A stretch of 64,000 nucleotides of DNA from Termitomyces sp. T153 (Eukaryota; Basidiomycota; Agaricomycetes; Agaricales; Lyophyllaceae): contig JACKQL020000115.1 of NCBI GenBank assembly GCA_018296165.2, positions 1-64,000 on the forward strand. The letters are read 5' to 3'. Each line of letters begins with the position of its first letter. Position 1 is the first letter of the stretch. Of the stretch, positions 34,537 through 46,558 are shown piece after piece. The notes below the pieces were generated by a model. The model saw nothing but the letters and a program-made list of their open reading frames with translations. It was not told the DNA's origin and made no database searches. The translations under genes and the position numbers were made by a program.

Positions 34537-34906
34537 TGTCAGAGGACTTCCATTTCCAACCTCTGTGACTGGTTCCAGCACCTCCACAGCTTGTTTGACA
34601 TCTCCAGGGCTCTTTCCAGAACCCCAGAGATCTCCAGAGAACTCTGGAGTTCTCCATATTACCTCAGCAACCATTGCTCTAGGGTTAGGAGTGGCTCTGG
34701 TCACCTGTACAGTAGTTCCCATGCCTCTGCTGCCTGCTGATGTGCTGCACCAAGCAATGGGGATCCTTAGACTTGTTCTCTTTAGATTTCCCTCTGCTAG
34801 GTGATTAGTTACTAATTTGTATTGTTGTTTACTCCACTAATATACTTTGGATTCCTCTCTGCTAGCTGCATAACTCCAATCTGCTGCACCAGAGGTTGCC
34901 CTTACA
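34537..34906 (+). repeat. 5' LTR of element C (370 bp)
   Basis: TGTCAGAGGACTTCC...GTTGCCCTTACA. The primer-binding site should start at 34907 (GCAGAACAAG...); I could not match it to a tRNA. The 3' portion contains two related boxes (about 34770 and 34848) of a TTTGGATTCCTCTCTGCTAG type. Confidence 0.9.
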
Positions 34907-36230
34907 GCAGAACAAGTCTCCTAAAACTGGCCTGGAAGCCCTGCAGAGCCATAAGGAACCTCTGAGCTGCTATCTGCCACTTCTCTACCAGGATTAAGCA
35001 TTGCAGAGTTCTATGTCTCAGCTCACCAACCCAGACACACCCTTGGAGGCCCCAGCCCCACAGAACAAAGCCTGGACTTGCCTGCTCCACCTAAAAACCC
35101 AGGTGCAATTAATACAATCATCTCTCACCCACCACACAACCAAACTCTCTACTCTCTGTCAGACAATGGATGTCATCTCCCAATCCCTCCAGGCATTGCT
35201 AGAATGCCTAAGCCCTAACTCTGCCTCTCTTGCAGCCAAGGAACCAACTCCAACTGCTGTGGCATCTGCTCTAGCAGCTCCAGTGACTCTGTGGCCATAG
35301 ATCCCTTGCCCAGTGCTGCCAGATGCATATGATGGCACTTGTTCTGGCAGAGAGAGATTTCTACAGTCCTGCCTCATCTACATCCACCTCAGCAGGGATG
35401 CTTTTGACTCTAACATGCTGAAAATAGCCTGGGTGCTATCATACATGAAGATCGGACATGCCTCCACTTATGCGCTGTGAGTTTTTCCCTACCCTGGAGG
35501 TGTGAGGAGTTTCCCAGACTGAGTCACCTTTGAGAAGGACTTTCATGCAGAGTTCTTTCTATTGGATCCCACCAAGATGGTGGCACTGACACTGCACAAC
35601 AGGGAGCAGTATGGACAAGGGAAGCATACTTTGGATAAGTACATCAACTCATTCCAAGCCTTGGTTGAACAGGCCACCTACCCTGACAGCCTCCAACTGT
35701 GCCTCACCTTCCAGGATGGCTTGCATCCTGCCTTGGTGGAATGCATTAACAACCTGGCAGAGGGTCACCCCAACAATGAAAAGATTGCATCATAGTACAA
35801 GGTGGCCCAGGACCAATGGCAGCTCATGAAGATCTGGAGAGAGCTCCACCATTCCTATTCCATGCTGTGCCCCACTGCAGTCAGCAACTTCTGCCTCTCC
35901 ATGCCTACTCACTCAGTGCTAGCCCTCACTCCAGCTGCCCCTGCCACTTGTCCCCTACCACCAGGGATCCCTATGGATGTGGATGTGGCCCATCAACTCC
36001 ACACAGCCCTGCTATTGTGTTGAAGATGCAAGAAGCCCAGGCACTTTGCATGGCACTGTCTCTTGGGCCTGGAAGTATGCTACTTTTCCATGACAGAGCA
36101 AGAGGAACTTCTTCTGCAGCTCCTGGCTGCAAAGGATGTTGCCAGAGCTCTGCTGCTGGATGAGCCTAAGCTGAAGTTGACTCTGGAGGAGGACAACACA
36201 TGTTCCTCATCTCTGGAGTTCAAGGGGAAT
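34907..36230 (+). pseudogene. Element C gag, decayed
   Basis: Frames 35001-35300, 35562-35795 and 35802-36023 make up Gag. An N-terminal helical part (about 35085-35220, QTMDVISQSLQALLE) precedes the capsid-like core (LPDAYDGT, RFLQSCLIYIHL, then FEKDFHAEFFLLDPTKMVALTLHN and QYGQGKHTLDKYI). A zinc knuckle at about 36015-36060 (C-x2-C-x4-H-x4-C) has a TGA stop inside it. It is typical of basidiomycete Ty3/Gypsy Gag. Several stops and frame changes make it non-functional. Confidence 0.78.
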
Positions 36231-37150
36231 TTTTAGTTGAGCAACAGATGAGGTGTATGCCTCTGTTGCTGGGTGCTAACAGGTTCTCTTGTCTGTCAAT
36301 AGAAAATGAAACTGCCTTTTCCAATGCCCTTTATTCTGAGACAGAAGAACCTCAAAGCCCCCCTCCAGATGTACAAGTACTAACTCTGGAGCCTCTGCCA
36401 AGCTCTCTGACACCTCCAAAGGTCCATCGGCATGGCCCTGCTTGGGCATATCAAATGCCCCAACAGTATGTGATGGCCTCCACCCCATCTGCCCACTCCC
36501 TATGCCTCAACACAGAGATCAAGACCACAGACACTCAGCAGACCCATGGAGTCATGGCCCTCCTGGACAGCGGAGCCATGGGACTGTTCCTGAATATGGA
36601 GTTTGTCAAATGCCATGGCCTCACTATGCAGCCCCTCCCTAAGCACATTCTAGTCTACAACATCAATGGAATGCCCAATGAAGCCAGCACCATTAGCTCT
36701 GTGGTGGATCTGGTTCTCTGATATCAAAACCACACAGAGCATGCTGTATTTGCCATCACCAGCCTGGGGAGGCAGGACATGATCCTTAGGTTCATGTAGC
36801 TCCAAGAGCATAACCCTGAGGTTGACTGGACTAGAGAAGAGGTGACCATGAGCAGATGCCCCAGGAAGTGCTCCACCTGTGCCACAGAGGACAGAGCAGA
36901 GCATCAGACCCAAGTCCAGGAATGTGCAGCCATCCAAGCATGTTACACCAGCCCTTTCCCCTTCACTGATCTAGACCTCCTGAATCCCCCGCTTATGGTG
37001 TTCCCTTGTAGGGAGGCCCTCTACAAGGACAATTGGAGCAATGGCAGAGCCCCAGAGGAGGAGCATGGAGGGGAGTTTGGTGGCATACACCAACCAGAGC
37101 TCCTGGACAAAGCAATAGAGGCAGGGGATTGAATTTACATGACTGCTATC
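36230..37150 (+). pseudogene. Element C aspartic protease and linker, decayed
   Basis: The 173-codon segment 36200-36721 includes ALLDSGAMGLFLNMEFV (about 36561-36610), the retroviral-type aspartic protease active site. A stop at 36720 interrupts it. The linker with HNPEVDWTREEVTMSRCP (about 36810-36860) leads to the RT. Confidence 0.75.
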
Positions 37151-38701
37151 CACCAGCTGCCCTCTGTCATGGAGATCAGGGCTAGCCAGACTACATCCCA
37201 GAGGCTAGCCCAGGCCTTTGCCACTAACACCATGCCTAAAGAGTTCTGGGAGGTGGTACTCCCCTACTTGCATGCATTTGAGGACATGTTCTCCAAGGCC
37301 TCCTTTGACTCACTTCTAAAGCACAAGAGGTGGGACCATGCCATTGAACTGCTGCCTGACTCAGCACCCTCCAGCTATAAGGTCTACCCCCTTGCACCCA
37401 GAGAGCAGAATGAGCTCAATGGCTTCCTCCAGAAGAACTTGGACTCTGATCATATCTGTCCATTCAAATCCCTAATGGCTCCTCTGGCCTTCTTCATCAA
37501 GAAGAAGGATAGCTCCCTCTGACTGGTATAGGACTACCAGGTACTCAATGCCATGATGGTGAAGAATTGCTACCCTCTCCCCCTCATCTCCAAACTCATC
37601 AACAACCTCCAGAGCATGCAATACTTCACAAAACTAGACATATGGTGGGGTTACAACAATGTGTGCATCCAGGAGGGAGACAAATGGAAGGTGGCCTTCT
37701 GGACTAACTGGGGGTTGTTTGAACCACTTGTTATGTTCTTTGGTCTCACCAATAGCCCTGCCACTTTCCAGACCATAATGAACAACATCTTCCAGGACCT
37801 CATTGTGGAGGGTGTAGTGTGCATGTACCTTGATGACATCCTCATCTATACCAAATCATTGGAGGAACACTATTGGATCACTCATCTTGTCCTGGAATGC
37901 CTTTGCCAGCACCAGCTCTACCTCAAACTGGAGAAGTGCAAGTTTGAACAAACTTGGATTGAGTACCTTGGCCTGATCATCTCCTATGGAGCTGTGGAGA
38001 TGGACCCAGTGAAGGTAGCAGGTGTGGTGGAGTGGCCAGAACCCCAGAGCAAGAAGGAGGTACAGGTGTTTCTTGGGTTTGCCAACTTCTACTGGAAATT
38101 CATCCAGGATTTCTTATGTCACACTTGCCCAGTATTTGACCTCACAGGAAAGGATGTTATGTGGAGCTGGGGACCTCTGGAGCAGTCAGCCTTAGACACC
38201 CTCAAATCCACTGTGACCTCCAGACCCATTCTCCTTTTCCTGGATTACAACTCTTTCTTCCACATAGAGGCCAACAGCTCTGACTTTGCCATGGGAGTGG
38301 TGCTCTTGCAGCAGTCTCCAGAGGATGGGAAGTGGCATCCAGTGGCCTTCTACTCCAAAAGCCTGAATGCAGTGGAGCAGAACTATGAGATCCATGACAA
38401 GGAGATGTTGGCCATCATCCAATCATTTGAGGAGTGGCAGCACTTTCTCAAAGGTGCACAGCACAAGTTTGAGGTCTGGACAGATCACAAGAACCTCAAA
38501 TACTTTCAGATGGCCAAGAAGCTTAACTACTGGCAGGCCCGATGGTCCCTCTACCTCACCAACTTTGACTTCTCCTTGCACCACAAGCCTGGCCAGAGCA
38601 TGGGAAAACCAGACACCCTGTCTTGGAGAGCAGACCATGGAATGGGGGAAGGGGATAACAGTAACATTATGCTCCTCTGCCCCAAATTGTTTGTGATCTG
38701 A
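37151..38701 (+). pseudogene. Element C reverse transcriptase and RNase H (best-preserved Gypsy pol here)
   Basis: RT begins in frame 37139-37522 (EDMFSKASFDSLLKHKRWDHAI; FFIKKKDSS). After a stop at 37520 it continues in one 382-codon frame (37553-38701) with KLDIWWGYNN, the FFGLTNSPATFQ box and an intact MYLDDILIYT (about 37825-37855). RNase H follows: EANSSDFAMGVVLLQQ (about 38262), YEIHDKEMLAI (about 38384) and WTDHKNLKYF (about 38477). The active-site codons are GAT-GAC. The preserved YLDD suggests either later inactivation or the silent outcome of the same CpG change that hit the other elements. Confidence 0.85.
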
Positions 38702-40196
38702 GCCATGGAGGGCCTTGCTGTCAACAATGCAGAAGCAAACATCCTCTGGGACATCCAATGGGGTAATAAGAGCTTGTGGCACAGGCTGCTTAGATGCTGA
38801 AATCAGGGCATGCTACAGGTGTCACATCCCAGAGCTCCATTGGAGGATTGTGGAGCAACACTATGACTTCTGCATTGCAGGGCACCCAGGGCAGTAGAAG
38901 ACACTGGAGCTAGTGTCATGGAACTACTGGTGGCCCCAGATGTCCCAGTACATTGGATCCTACACCAGTACCTGCAATCTCTGCCTCTGGACCAAGCCCC
39001 AGCATAGACTCCCCTATGGACAGTTACACCCACTCCCAGTGCCTGTGGAACAATAGAGCATAGCATCCATGGACTTCATCATAGAGCTTATCAACACTCA
39101 TGGTTTCAATGTGATCATGGTGGTGGTGGATCTGTATGAAAAGAGAGTGCACTTCATTCCAACCCACACCACCTGTTCTGCCATGGGCACTACAAACCTG
39201 TACTGGAGGAATGTCTGGAAGCTCCATGGCCTCTCCAATGCCTACATTTTGGATTGGGGACCACAATTTGTGGCAGAGTTCACCTGCAAGCTCTACTGAC
39301 TGCTTGGAGTAAAGCTCCACACCACCACTGCCTACCATCCACAGTCTGACAGCTAGACAGAGTGTGTAAACCAGGAGTTGGAATAGTATCTCTGCCTCTT
39401 TTGCAACAAGTGCCAAGACAACTGGGATGAACTCCTCCCCAATGCCAAGTTTCAGTACAACAACCATGTTCACTCATCCACTCAGTTTTCCCCATTCTTC
39501 CTCAACACCAGACAGCATCTGCACATGGGTTTTGAACCCCAGTCCTGATCCTCAGAGAATGAAGCAGTAAACAAATTTGTGGACTAGATGAAGAAGTCCC
39601 AGAAGGAAGCCCAGGCTGCACTGGCAAATGCAAAAGATGACATAGTGCAATACTATGACTACAGGAGGACCCCAGAGTGCAGATATCAGCCCAGAGATTG
39701 AGTCTACCTGGATGCCTTTGACATTATGACCACTTGTCCCTCAAAAAAGCTATCACACCACCAATTAGGACTGTTCACAGTGGAATAATAGGTAGGACCC
39801 TTGGCCTATTGACTCTGACTCCCTGCTGGGATGCACCAGCTTCATCTGGTGTTCAACATGGTCAAACTAATCCCAGCTCCTAAAGATCCTATCCCAAGGT
39901 GATGTCTGCCACCTCTGCCACCCCCAGTAGTGGTCAACAGCAATGAAGAGTATGAAGTGGAAGAAATCCTGGACAGCTGTTTATTCTGGAGATGACTACA
40001 GTACAAGATGAAGTGGAAAGGCTACAGGACTGAGGATATTTCCTGGGAGCCACAGGAGAATGTACATGCCCCCAGACTTGTTAAGGAGTTCCATTGGAGA
40101 TATCCAGATGCCCCACATGCCATATGGAGCATCTATACTATCTCACCAGTGGACTGCACAATCAGAGACTACTTCTACTCTGCATGTTGAAACACT
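38702..40196 (+). pseudogene. Element C integrase and chromodomain, decayed
   Basis: The zinc-binding part (HYDFCIAGHPG and C-x2-C about 38975) is followed by the core, with MDFIIELINTHG (about 39070), DWGPQFVAEF (about 39250, Asp retained) and AYHPQSD about 39340 with a stop where the Gln-Thr-Glu box should be. The chromodomain at 39950-40130 reads YEVEEILDS, KMKWKGYRTEDISWEP and a final helix to about 40120. Chromodomains of this type are thought to guide integration to heterochromatin. At least eight stops are present. Confidence 0.85.
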
Positions 40197-40216
40197 GCAT
40201 GCTAGAAGGGGGGCGA

Positions 40217-40574
40217 TGTCAGGGGACTTCCATTTCCAACCTCCATGACTGGTTCCAGCACTTCCACAGCTTGTTTGATGTCTCCAGGGCTCTTTCCAGA
40301 ACCCCAGAGATCTCCAGAAAACTCTGGAGTTCTCTGTATTACCTCAGCAACCATTGCCCTAGGGTTAGGGGTAGCTCCAGTCACCTGTACAGTAGTTCCC
40401 ATGCCTCTGCCACCCACTGATGTGCTGCACCAAGCAGCAGGGATCCTTAGACTTGTTCTCTTTGGATTCCCCTCTACTAGGTGATTAGTTACCAATTTGT
40501 ATCATTGTTTACTCCACTAATATACTTCAGATTCCCCTCTGCTATGATCTGCTGCAATTGAGGTTGCCCTTACA
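40217..40574 (+). repeat. 3' LTR of element C (358 bp)
   Basis: It is preceded by the purine tract AGAAGGGGGGCGA (40204-40216) and is followed by the GCTGC duplication (40575-40579). Confidence 0.9.
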
Positions 40575-40579
40575 GCTGC

Positions 40580-40928
40580 AGTGATATACTAATGGGATCT
40601 GATGAAAATGTGAGCTACCCTGGGGTTGTCATGATGTTCTGGACTGGTTGAGTAATTGGTGACAAGTCAGTGATATATTCCAGGATCAGAAACAGTGTTG
40701 GAAGGGTTCAAGGGCTTGGAAGAAGAAGGGGAAGTGATGGGGCCTGCAGGGAATGTGTCAGAGTTTGCCAGGGGGCTGTCAGAGTTTGCTAGGGAAGTGC
40801 CAGAGTTAGCCAGGGTAGGTGCCATAGGTGAACAAAAGTTGGGGTGAGTTGAGGGGGTGTTGGTAGGGACTCCAGGAGAGTGTGGTGGCTTGGAGAGAGG
40901 TCCAGAGGTCTGGGAGTGGATTGTGACA
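40580..40928 (-). repeat. Solo family A LTR, part 2 (minus strand)
   Basis: This is the 5' half of the LTR in reverse orientation, ending TTGTGACA at 40928. It is followed by ATTTC (40929-40933), which matches 33802-33806. The repeated 'GCCAACTCTGAC'-type units of the LTR are visible in reverse at 40750-40815. Confidence 0.88.
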
Positions 40929-42714
40929 ATTTCAGCTAATGAGTTAGCATAGATGTACACTAGCAAGGCATGATAATAGTGGAAATAAAGTAGGCATGCA
41001 TGCCTATGAACTTGGACATGTCTGTGATCCTTGTAACAAAGTCAGAGTCACAAAAGCATTAATACTGATTTCAATTAAGGTTAGTGTGAGCCAAGTTATC
41101 TACATTTATAATTTAGCTGACCTTGTCTAGACCACTGTTATTTGGACTCCTGAGCTATTGTACTGCCACATATATAGTATATATAATCTACTTTCTATAT
41201 AACTACTCTTCTGTTTGCCCATCATGTATCAGTTTATGTATTGCAACCATTCTTTTGATAGCAACTAGCAAGTCACTGCTCATTAGCATTGATGCTCACA
41301 ACAGAAGCCTCTGAAATCTGGGCCTGGTCAGATCCCTCATATGTCCATGGTTGAATCAAGGTATAAATCACAATTGGAAGACTCTATACTACCTGATAGA
41401 TTTCCTGCCTTGAGATCCATGACCTCTGCAGCAATTCTCTAAAGAATATTCCAGGTTAGTGTAGTACTTGGTTAGAGTGATACTAATAGTTCTGGGGCTT
41501 TCTTGAAGACTTAGAGAGTCCACTCCAATTCCACACTGATGTCTTGAGAAATGTTTGAAGTTGAGGTTGTTTACTTCCAAAATATTACTATTCTGAATGA
41601 AGAGGTGTTTCAACAAACTCCAGCCTAAGTGATTCACTCCCTGGGAACTACCAAGCCTTTGCTTATTAACTGCCTGTCTATTTGCTACTCTACTTGGGCT
41701 ATTTATACCTCTTTCTACAGTGCACAGACCACCCCCTACATGTGACTTTTGGTTCCATACTTTCCAGCCCCTTATTCATAACTGTTATTCTAATTCTCCT
41801 TTTTGGTATGCCTGATTCAGTGCCATAGGCTAGTTCCTTGTGCCATCATTCCTCCTTTGCATTCTTAGCTTCCATCTGCCCCATTTATCTCTTCCTCCTT
41901 TGTATTTCTTCCATTCATCTTTTCCCTCCCATTCATTCCATTCCCCTTCCTTTATTCATTTCATATTCTTCTCCATTCAAGTTCTTTCCCATTCAGGTTC
42001 TTCCATTCTTTCTCATTCATTCCCCCTCTACCTCCTTCCAGTCAACATTCCAATATGGCAAGATCAGATCTAGATCTTGTCAGAATTAATGCCACTCAGG
42101 TGCTTTTGCCAGTCCCATGCTTCTCCTCCCATGACAGTGATTGGACTATTATTGAGTGTATAGTCTAGTATAGTCCTTGTCCTATCCTGTTCTGTTTTGC
42201 TTCTGGTGTATTTTGAAGAGATAAAGTTGCAGGAACTTGTTTTACCAGGAGGCATACAGTTTTCAGCCTTGGTAAATGTTTGTTTTTGACTTCTAGTGTT
42301 TTATTATGTTCCTAATGATGTGGCAACATTGTATCATTAGAAGAGGTGTGCATGAGCAAGTGGCACTATGCAGAAGAAGTATCTGAGCCCCCAACCACTG
42401 GCCAAACTATTGGAAACTGAGCCCAATGAGACAAGTTCCTTCTGCTGCTATAGAGTTCCACCATCTCAAGATCCTGATAAGGATATCACATCTACCATAT
42501 TGCAGATGCACCTACATGTATGCATAAATTCTTGAGGAATAAGCTTTAGATCTGTCAGGAAACTATCCTTTTCCAGGTGATCCCAGCCATTTCTCAGCTG
42601 TTCCCAGGCAGTTCCAAGTCTTTCCAGCTGCTTCCAGTCCATCCCTACCCTAAACTTTTTCATCTCCCCCTGCCTCTCTCAATTTATTCTTACTTCTCTG
42701 CTAGACAAGACCCT
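40929..42714. other. Unassigned CpG-poor DNA with a pyrimidine-rich tract
   Basis: No gene is supported. TATATAGTATATATAA near 41170 could be an old promoter. About 41840-42040 is a C/T-rich, CATTC-repeating tract that gives misleading open frames. The sequence around 42440-42660 contains CAGCTGCTTCCAG-like short repeats. Confidence 0.35.
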
Positions 42715-43017
42715 GATGCCTGACTCTTAGCTTCCCAACCTTGCTCCTGCTCAGTGCATAACTTGGACTTCTGGAGGTTTGGCCATTTTTGGACATGTCA
42801 CAATCTTTATATTCCAGATATGGTATGAGTGTGGCTGCAGCACACTGTACAGTTGGTTCTTATGCTTCTGAAGCCTCTGAAGCATCACACTGGCATAGGG
42901 AATCCCCAGACTTGTTCTCTTTGGATCTCCTTGTAGACACTGTACAGTACTGAATACATTTTGGATCTCCCTCTTCCAGTTGTGTGACTGAGCCACAGCC
43001 TGCAGAGATTGCCCTTA
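42715..43017 (+). repeat. LTR fragment of the B/C LTR group
   Basis: It contains the GACTTGTTCTCTTTGGATCT box (about 42909), a second related box (about 42960) and the terminal ATTGCCCTTACA, as in the LTRs of B, C and 45189-45731. The left end is uncertain. Confidence 0.65.
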
Positions 43018-43099
43018 CAAGATCCTCTTTCTGTCTTTGGTCCTACTAGAAATTGGAACACAAACAGATGAATCAACTAGTCAATTCTTCCCTTTTCTT

Positions 43100-44460
43100 A
43101 CTGCATCTGTCTTTTGCCTCATGAGCTGGTTCTATCCTTCCAATAAGCTTACTCTTGCTACTCTGTATTGCTTGGTTTGATCTGTCATCTTAGCCCCAGA
43201 TTTCAAACTTCAACACTTTCAGGGTTTCAGTACAATTCAGGAGAACAGGCAACTTAATGGCTTTCATGTGCCAGATACAAATAGTACTAGCTTGCTTCCC
43301 TCATGGTTTTCTAGTGACAAATGGAGACAAGGATCTGTGAAACTTCCACTACCACTTACACACAGATCCTATCAATCTGAAAATGATGCACCAACTCTCA
43401 AAATTGATTTTTTTCATCAAGATCTTGTGGAAGTGCTCAAGTCAGGTATCCAAGATTATGTAGTTTGGTGTCATTTCAACATATTAGTATCCTTGAATCA
43501 TGATGTGGTTGAGTTGTTTGTGAGCTACACACATCACTATATATTATGTGACAATAGACATGGAAAAGTGGCTCCTAGGAAGAAAGTGATGAGTAAGTGC
43601 TGACCAAAAACCTTCCTTTTAGGATAACTTTGCTTCTCTGTATATTATGTGACAATAGACATGGGAAAGTGAGTTTTGTTGGCATGAGTTCCAGCTCTCT
43701 AAGAAACCTTCAGAAGATGAACCATAACAGCAGGTCTATGGAGAAGCCTATACATCAGATTACTTTCTAACATTGGAAGAAACTATCACTCCAGTTGAAG
43801 ACTGTGATCTTAAAACAGCTGTGGTTTCATTGATGCTCTATTCAGATTCAACTCAACTTGCAAACTTTGGTACAGCTTCACTATGGCCACTTAATGCATA
43901 GTTTGGAAGCATGTCCAAATATATTCAAGGCAAAACAGCTAGCTTTTCAGCACATCACATTGCATATTTGCTATCTGTCTATTATCTTATTGCTTATATT
44001 CCTCACAAAAACTCATATTTCTCTTTTTCAGATACCAGATCTTGTTAAAGACAAATATGATGAACTTTTTGGCACACCACTTACACTATCAATTTTGACA
44101 TTTCTTTGCTGAGAACTCATTCAAGCTATATAGAAACACCTACTTACAGAGGAATTTAAAAGAATCTATAAGGATAGGATTGCTTTGAAATGTAGTGATG
44201 GAAATATGTGGCACCTTTATTCCCACTTTTGTACTTATTCAGCTGATTACAAAGAAAGGCATGTCTCATAGAATATCATTCTCTTTGACTTGCAAGACTA
44301 ACTCATAGGCTCAAGGATACTGGTTGCAGGAACAAAGAATATGAGAACTTGGTTGGATGTTACTTGCAGAATCATAAGATCACAGCTTCTCTATTACAAT
44401 CTGATCTTCATTACTTTTAAAGATCAAAGCATTTGTTTGAAGAAGCTGCAACATATTTTT
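43100..44460 (+). pseudogene. Plavaka-like (KDZ-type) transposase pseudogene
   Basis: Open pieces read as an agaricomycete protein family annotated as Plavaka transposase: LMSWFYPSNK (about 43118), FSSDKWRQGSVKLPLPL...SENDAPTLKIDFFHQDLVEVLKSG (43300-43445), EAYTSDYFLTLEETI (about 43740), VVSLMLYSDSTQLANFG (about 43820-43870, with a candidate catalytic Asp), LWPLNAYFGSMSKYIQGKTASFSAHHIAY, then IPDLVKDKYDELFG (44030) and SDGNMWHLYSHFCTYSADYKE (about 44190-44255). An intron-like gap with TTTTTCAG acceptor ends at 44031. Multiple stops and a direct repeat (43537-43570 versus 43634-43667) disrupt it. The C-terminal part is missing or beyond recognition. Confidence 0.65.
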
Positions 44461-44679
44461 AGCAACCAAAGGTGCAGCAATTATTTTTTGATATGCTTAT
44501 GGCCATAGATATCATGATGGAAAACAATGCAGAAGGATATTTGACATGTGCAGGCTACTGAAATACATGATTATGCAGGGTACAAGAGTTACAACATGAT
44601 AAGAGGTGCAATCTTGAATAGCAAACACAAAATCACAAATGAAACAAGTAATAGAAGGCATTACATAGAAGTGGCTCAA

Positions 44680-44930
44680 TTGTCTATCACATTCTTTAGT
44701 GTAGCAATCTCACCATGTTTAAACCCCATTTCAAGAAGCTTTTGTGTAATATGTTTGAAAGTTCTTGCATTCTTGCATGCTGATAACCATTCTCTTTGAG
44801 TTTGTTGAGGATAGCATTGCCAAGGTCATACAGCTGACAAAAGTCCTCAATCTTGAGATCTGGCTCCAGCTGAGGATGCAACATCAATTTTCCAGAGTCA
44901 GTCTATATGGGTACAGAGGCTGAAGGTCAG
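44680..44930 (-). pseudogene. Small helical-domain fragment on the minus strand
   Basis: An open piece reads EPDLKIEDFCQLYDLGNAILNKLKENGY (about 44870-44790), a helical segment of the SAM-like kind I associate with uncharacterised basidiomycete proteins. Upstream minus sequence to about 45060 also reads with few stops. It abuts the Plavaka remnant on the opposite strand. Assignment is tentative. Confidence 0.3.
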
Positions 44931-45188
44931 TAGATTGGCATCAAGTCACTGTTTGGTATGTGAAGGTGAATGACAGGCATTGGAGCAGAGGTTTGTGCAT
45001 TTTCATTGACTGAAGGTGACACTGGAGTAATGGTGAGCCATTCATAGACCAAGTCAAAGTAAAATCAAAGAGATAGTGGGTTGGAGGTTTTTAAATCATT
45101 GAAACATTGTTATCATTCTTGAGCTATATATACATTGTTCTATCAGTGACAAAGTGAGAAAGTAAGACACATACCAAAGCCTGAGCTC

Positions 45189-45731
45189 TGTCAGGGGATG
45201 TCCCATTCCCTTTCTGTCCTGTTCTCTCTCCTTATGGTTTTCCTTCATTCTCCTTTGTTTTTCCTATCTGCTGGTCCCAGTTTTAGCCCTCAAGCTGCAC
45301 CAGTTCTCAGTGTTGCCCCTTCCACATGGCCTCTTACCAGACTCCTGGATTGTTTCCTGCATTCTGGACCTACTACTCAACATAGGCCTCCCATGTTTGG
45401 ACTGCAAGTACTTTCAATTAAAGGCTATCTTTTGGTTATATTTGTACATAGTCATGTGCAGGTATTCTGGAGATTGAGGCCATTTATGATGGATTTCCAC
45501 TTTTTGATTGGACTCCAGATTTGGTTGTTGTTGGGTGTTTCTTCCAGAAGCTCTAGAGTAAATTTTCTGAACACTGGCATTGGGGACCCTTAGACTTGTT
45601 CTCTTTGGATCCCCCACTGCCAGGTGAGTAGCTAGGACTCTAGAACTTCTTGTAGATGCTGAATAGACTTTAGATCTCCCTCTGCCAACAGCTGTGTGAT
45701 TGAGCCACAGCCTCTAGAGGTTGCCCTTACA
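45189..45731 (+). repeat. Solo LTR of the B/C group (543 bp) with target duplication AGCTC
   Basis: TGTCAGGGGATGTCC...GTTGCCCTTACA. AGCTC lies directly before (45184-45188) and after (45732-45736). It is longer than the LTRs of B and C but has the same ends and GGATC-CCC boxes. Confidence 0.88.
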
Positions 45732-46558
45732 AGCTCATACTTAGAAGTGTTTATGGCAAAGAGTAAAGTGTTCTGGGTGATCTGCTGTCCAATAACAATA
45801 GTCAGATTTGTCTGCCTGCTCCCACAATATTCTTATCTTCTCAACAACTTCATCTTCAAAAATGAGGTCAGTGGTAGACAACAGTAGAGAGACATGCTAT
45901 GTGCCTTTGACTTCTTCTTTGCCTTCATCTTTTTCCATTTGATCTTCCTCTTCTTTGTTTATTCACTGCTATTATTATCTGACAAATTTGAGCTACTGTC
46001 ACTATTGCTGTTATCTTTGCAATTCTCCTTTCCATATGCTTGCTTTTTCTCCTTAAAAGGCTATATGCATAGTCAGATCAGCCTTTGTCAAGGGAATGAA
46101 TGCTGCACAACACACCTTCAATGAGCATATAAACAAGAAATAGAGGAATCCTTCAACACCAAAGCATTCTCAATCAATGTCTAATAATCATCTGAGAATA
46201 GAAGTGGGCAAGGATCAGAAACCTTGCATGGTATCATAAAAAGGACCTTGAAATTGGTATAGGAATGAACAATAAGGATTACAGTTCAAGAACTTCAGCT
46301 GCTGTCACTGGTTGTCATGCTGACAGAAGCTCAATGGCAACAATTCCTTCAAGCCTATGGCCATGACATCCCTTATGAAAGTGAGTTTTGAGTGTTGTGA
46401 CATTCATATAGTGCTAGTGCTGCCTCCATGCATTTTGAAGAGGTGTGCCCAGATTATCTTGTGCTGGCCCATGTAGGCCATGTAATTGCAGCTGAGTGCC
46501 CTGGGGTTGGCTCAGTGTGGTAGTAGCTGGTCCATGTGGGCTGCTGTGTAGCTGGCTT
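45732..46558. other. Unassigned CpG-poor DNA
   Basis: No gene or named repeat is supported. Short open frames (for example 45894-46124) are hydrophobic T-rich translations of low-complexity sequence. Confidence 0.35.

Larger units (their letters stand above)
34537..40574 (+). mobile_element. Complete Gypsy chromovirus element C (about 6.0 kb)
   Basis: LTRs at 34537-34906 and 40217-40574 flank gag, protease, RT, RNase H, integrase and chromodomain remnants in the standard Gypsy order. A 5-bp duplication (GCTGC) proves the limits. It is inserted into a solo family A LTR. The coding region is broken by stops, but the RT-RNase H part is one 382-codon open frame with an intact YLDD. Confidence 0.92.

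Noticed and set aside
41838..42089. Hydrophobic short ORFs as membrane peptides
   Set aside because: They translate a CATTC-rich pyrimidine tract in two frames at once and reflect simple sequence.
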